DNA of 64,000 nt, from positions 1 to 64,000 of the forward strand of contig LUCW03002336.1 in NCBI GenBank assembly GCA_001586965.3. The letters are read 5' to 3'. The position numbers and the translations under genes are program-made. The notes beneath the pieces are model-generated. The model was not told the origin of the DNA, ran no database searches, and worked only from the letters and a program-made list of their open reading frames with translations. Positions 63,705-64,000 of the stretch are shown piece after piece; position 1 is the stretch's first letter; the number at the start of each line of letters is the position of its first letter. The DNA comes from Sphaeroforma sirkka (Eukaryota > Opisthokonta > Ichthyosporea > Ichthyophonida).

Positions 63705-64000
63705 GAGCTGTTATATATATATATATATACAAGTAAACATACATACTTGCATCGATACGTAGACACATATATATATACATACATACATGCATACATACAT
63801 ATATATACATATACAATATACATATATATATAGATACATAGATAAACATTTCATATATATATAAATATATATATATATATGTATATGCAAACGGAAATGG
63901 AAAAATGCACACACATATATATATATATAGGGCGCAGACACACGGACATGCATAAACATACACATACACATATATCATATATATATACATATACATATAT
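63705..64000. repeat. (TA)n/(TACA)n/(CA)n microsatellites at the right edge
   Basis: Mixed simple tracts in the intron before the first recognised exon of the auxilin-like gene. The exon upstream is not in the window. Confidence 0.92.

Overview
The window is nuclear DNA from an intron-rich eukaryote. Three genes are broken by spliceosomal introns with GT...AG ends, there are tRNA-Arg-like copies and a Ty3-type LTR retrotransposon, and the DNA is packed with (TA)n, (TG)n, (TACA)n and minisatellites. Auxilin/GAK plus an acid-sphingomyelinase-like enzyme, both with many introns, would suit a single-celled relative of animals (for example an ichthyosporean), but this placement is a guess.

Left part (1-17.2 kb): an ankyrin-repeat gene on the minus strand (1-3736, running off the left edge); microsatellite DNA; a small unrecognised minus-strand gene (about 6.8-7.5 kb); a divergent intergenic stretch; then a complete 12-exon plus-strand gene (8819-17178) for a 533-residue membrane-anchored acid sphingomyelinase-like phosphodiesterase. 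All its exon phases agree and every metal-site motif of the family is in order, with one substitution.

Middle part (17.2-49.7 kb): no gene of known family. It holds decayed repeats carrying identical 72-bp tRNA-Arg(TCG)-like sequences (19.7, 28.2, 48.7 kb), tandem duplications, an LTR retrotransposon fossil (31167-39243, minus) and, touching it, a four-unit satellite of about 872 bp per unit (39327-42817). Simple repeats are almost absent here, unlike the gene regions on either side.

Right part (49.7-64 kb): a long minus-strand gene for an auxilin/cyclin-G-associated-kinase-like clathrin-uncoating cofactor. In order it has a PTEN-like phosphatase domain, a C2 domain, a linker full of clathrin-box and DPF motifs, and a C-terminal J domain. 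Its 5' end lies beyond the right edge. Seventeen consecutive exons keep one reading frame (894 codons), followed by the last J-domain exon.

The most unusual signal runs through all three recognised genes. Tandem repeats repeatedly include an exon edge together with its splice site, so that donors or acceptors stand in 2 to about 11 copies. I count eleven such cases. This looks like intron growth, or intron birth, by tandem duplication of AG|GT-containing segments.
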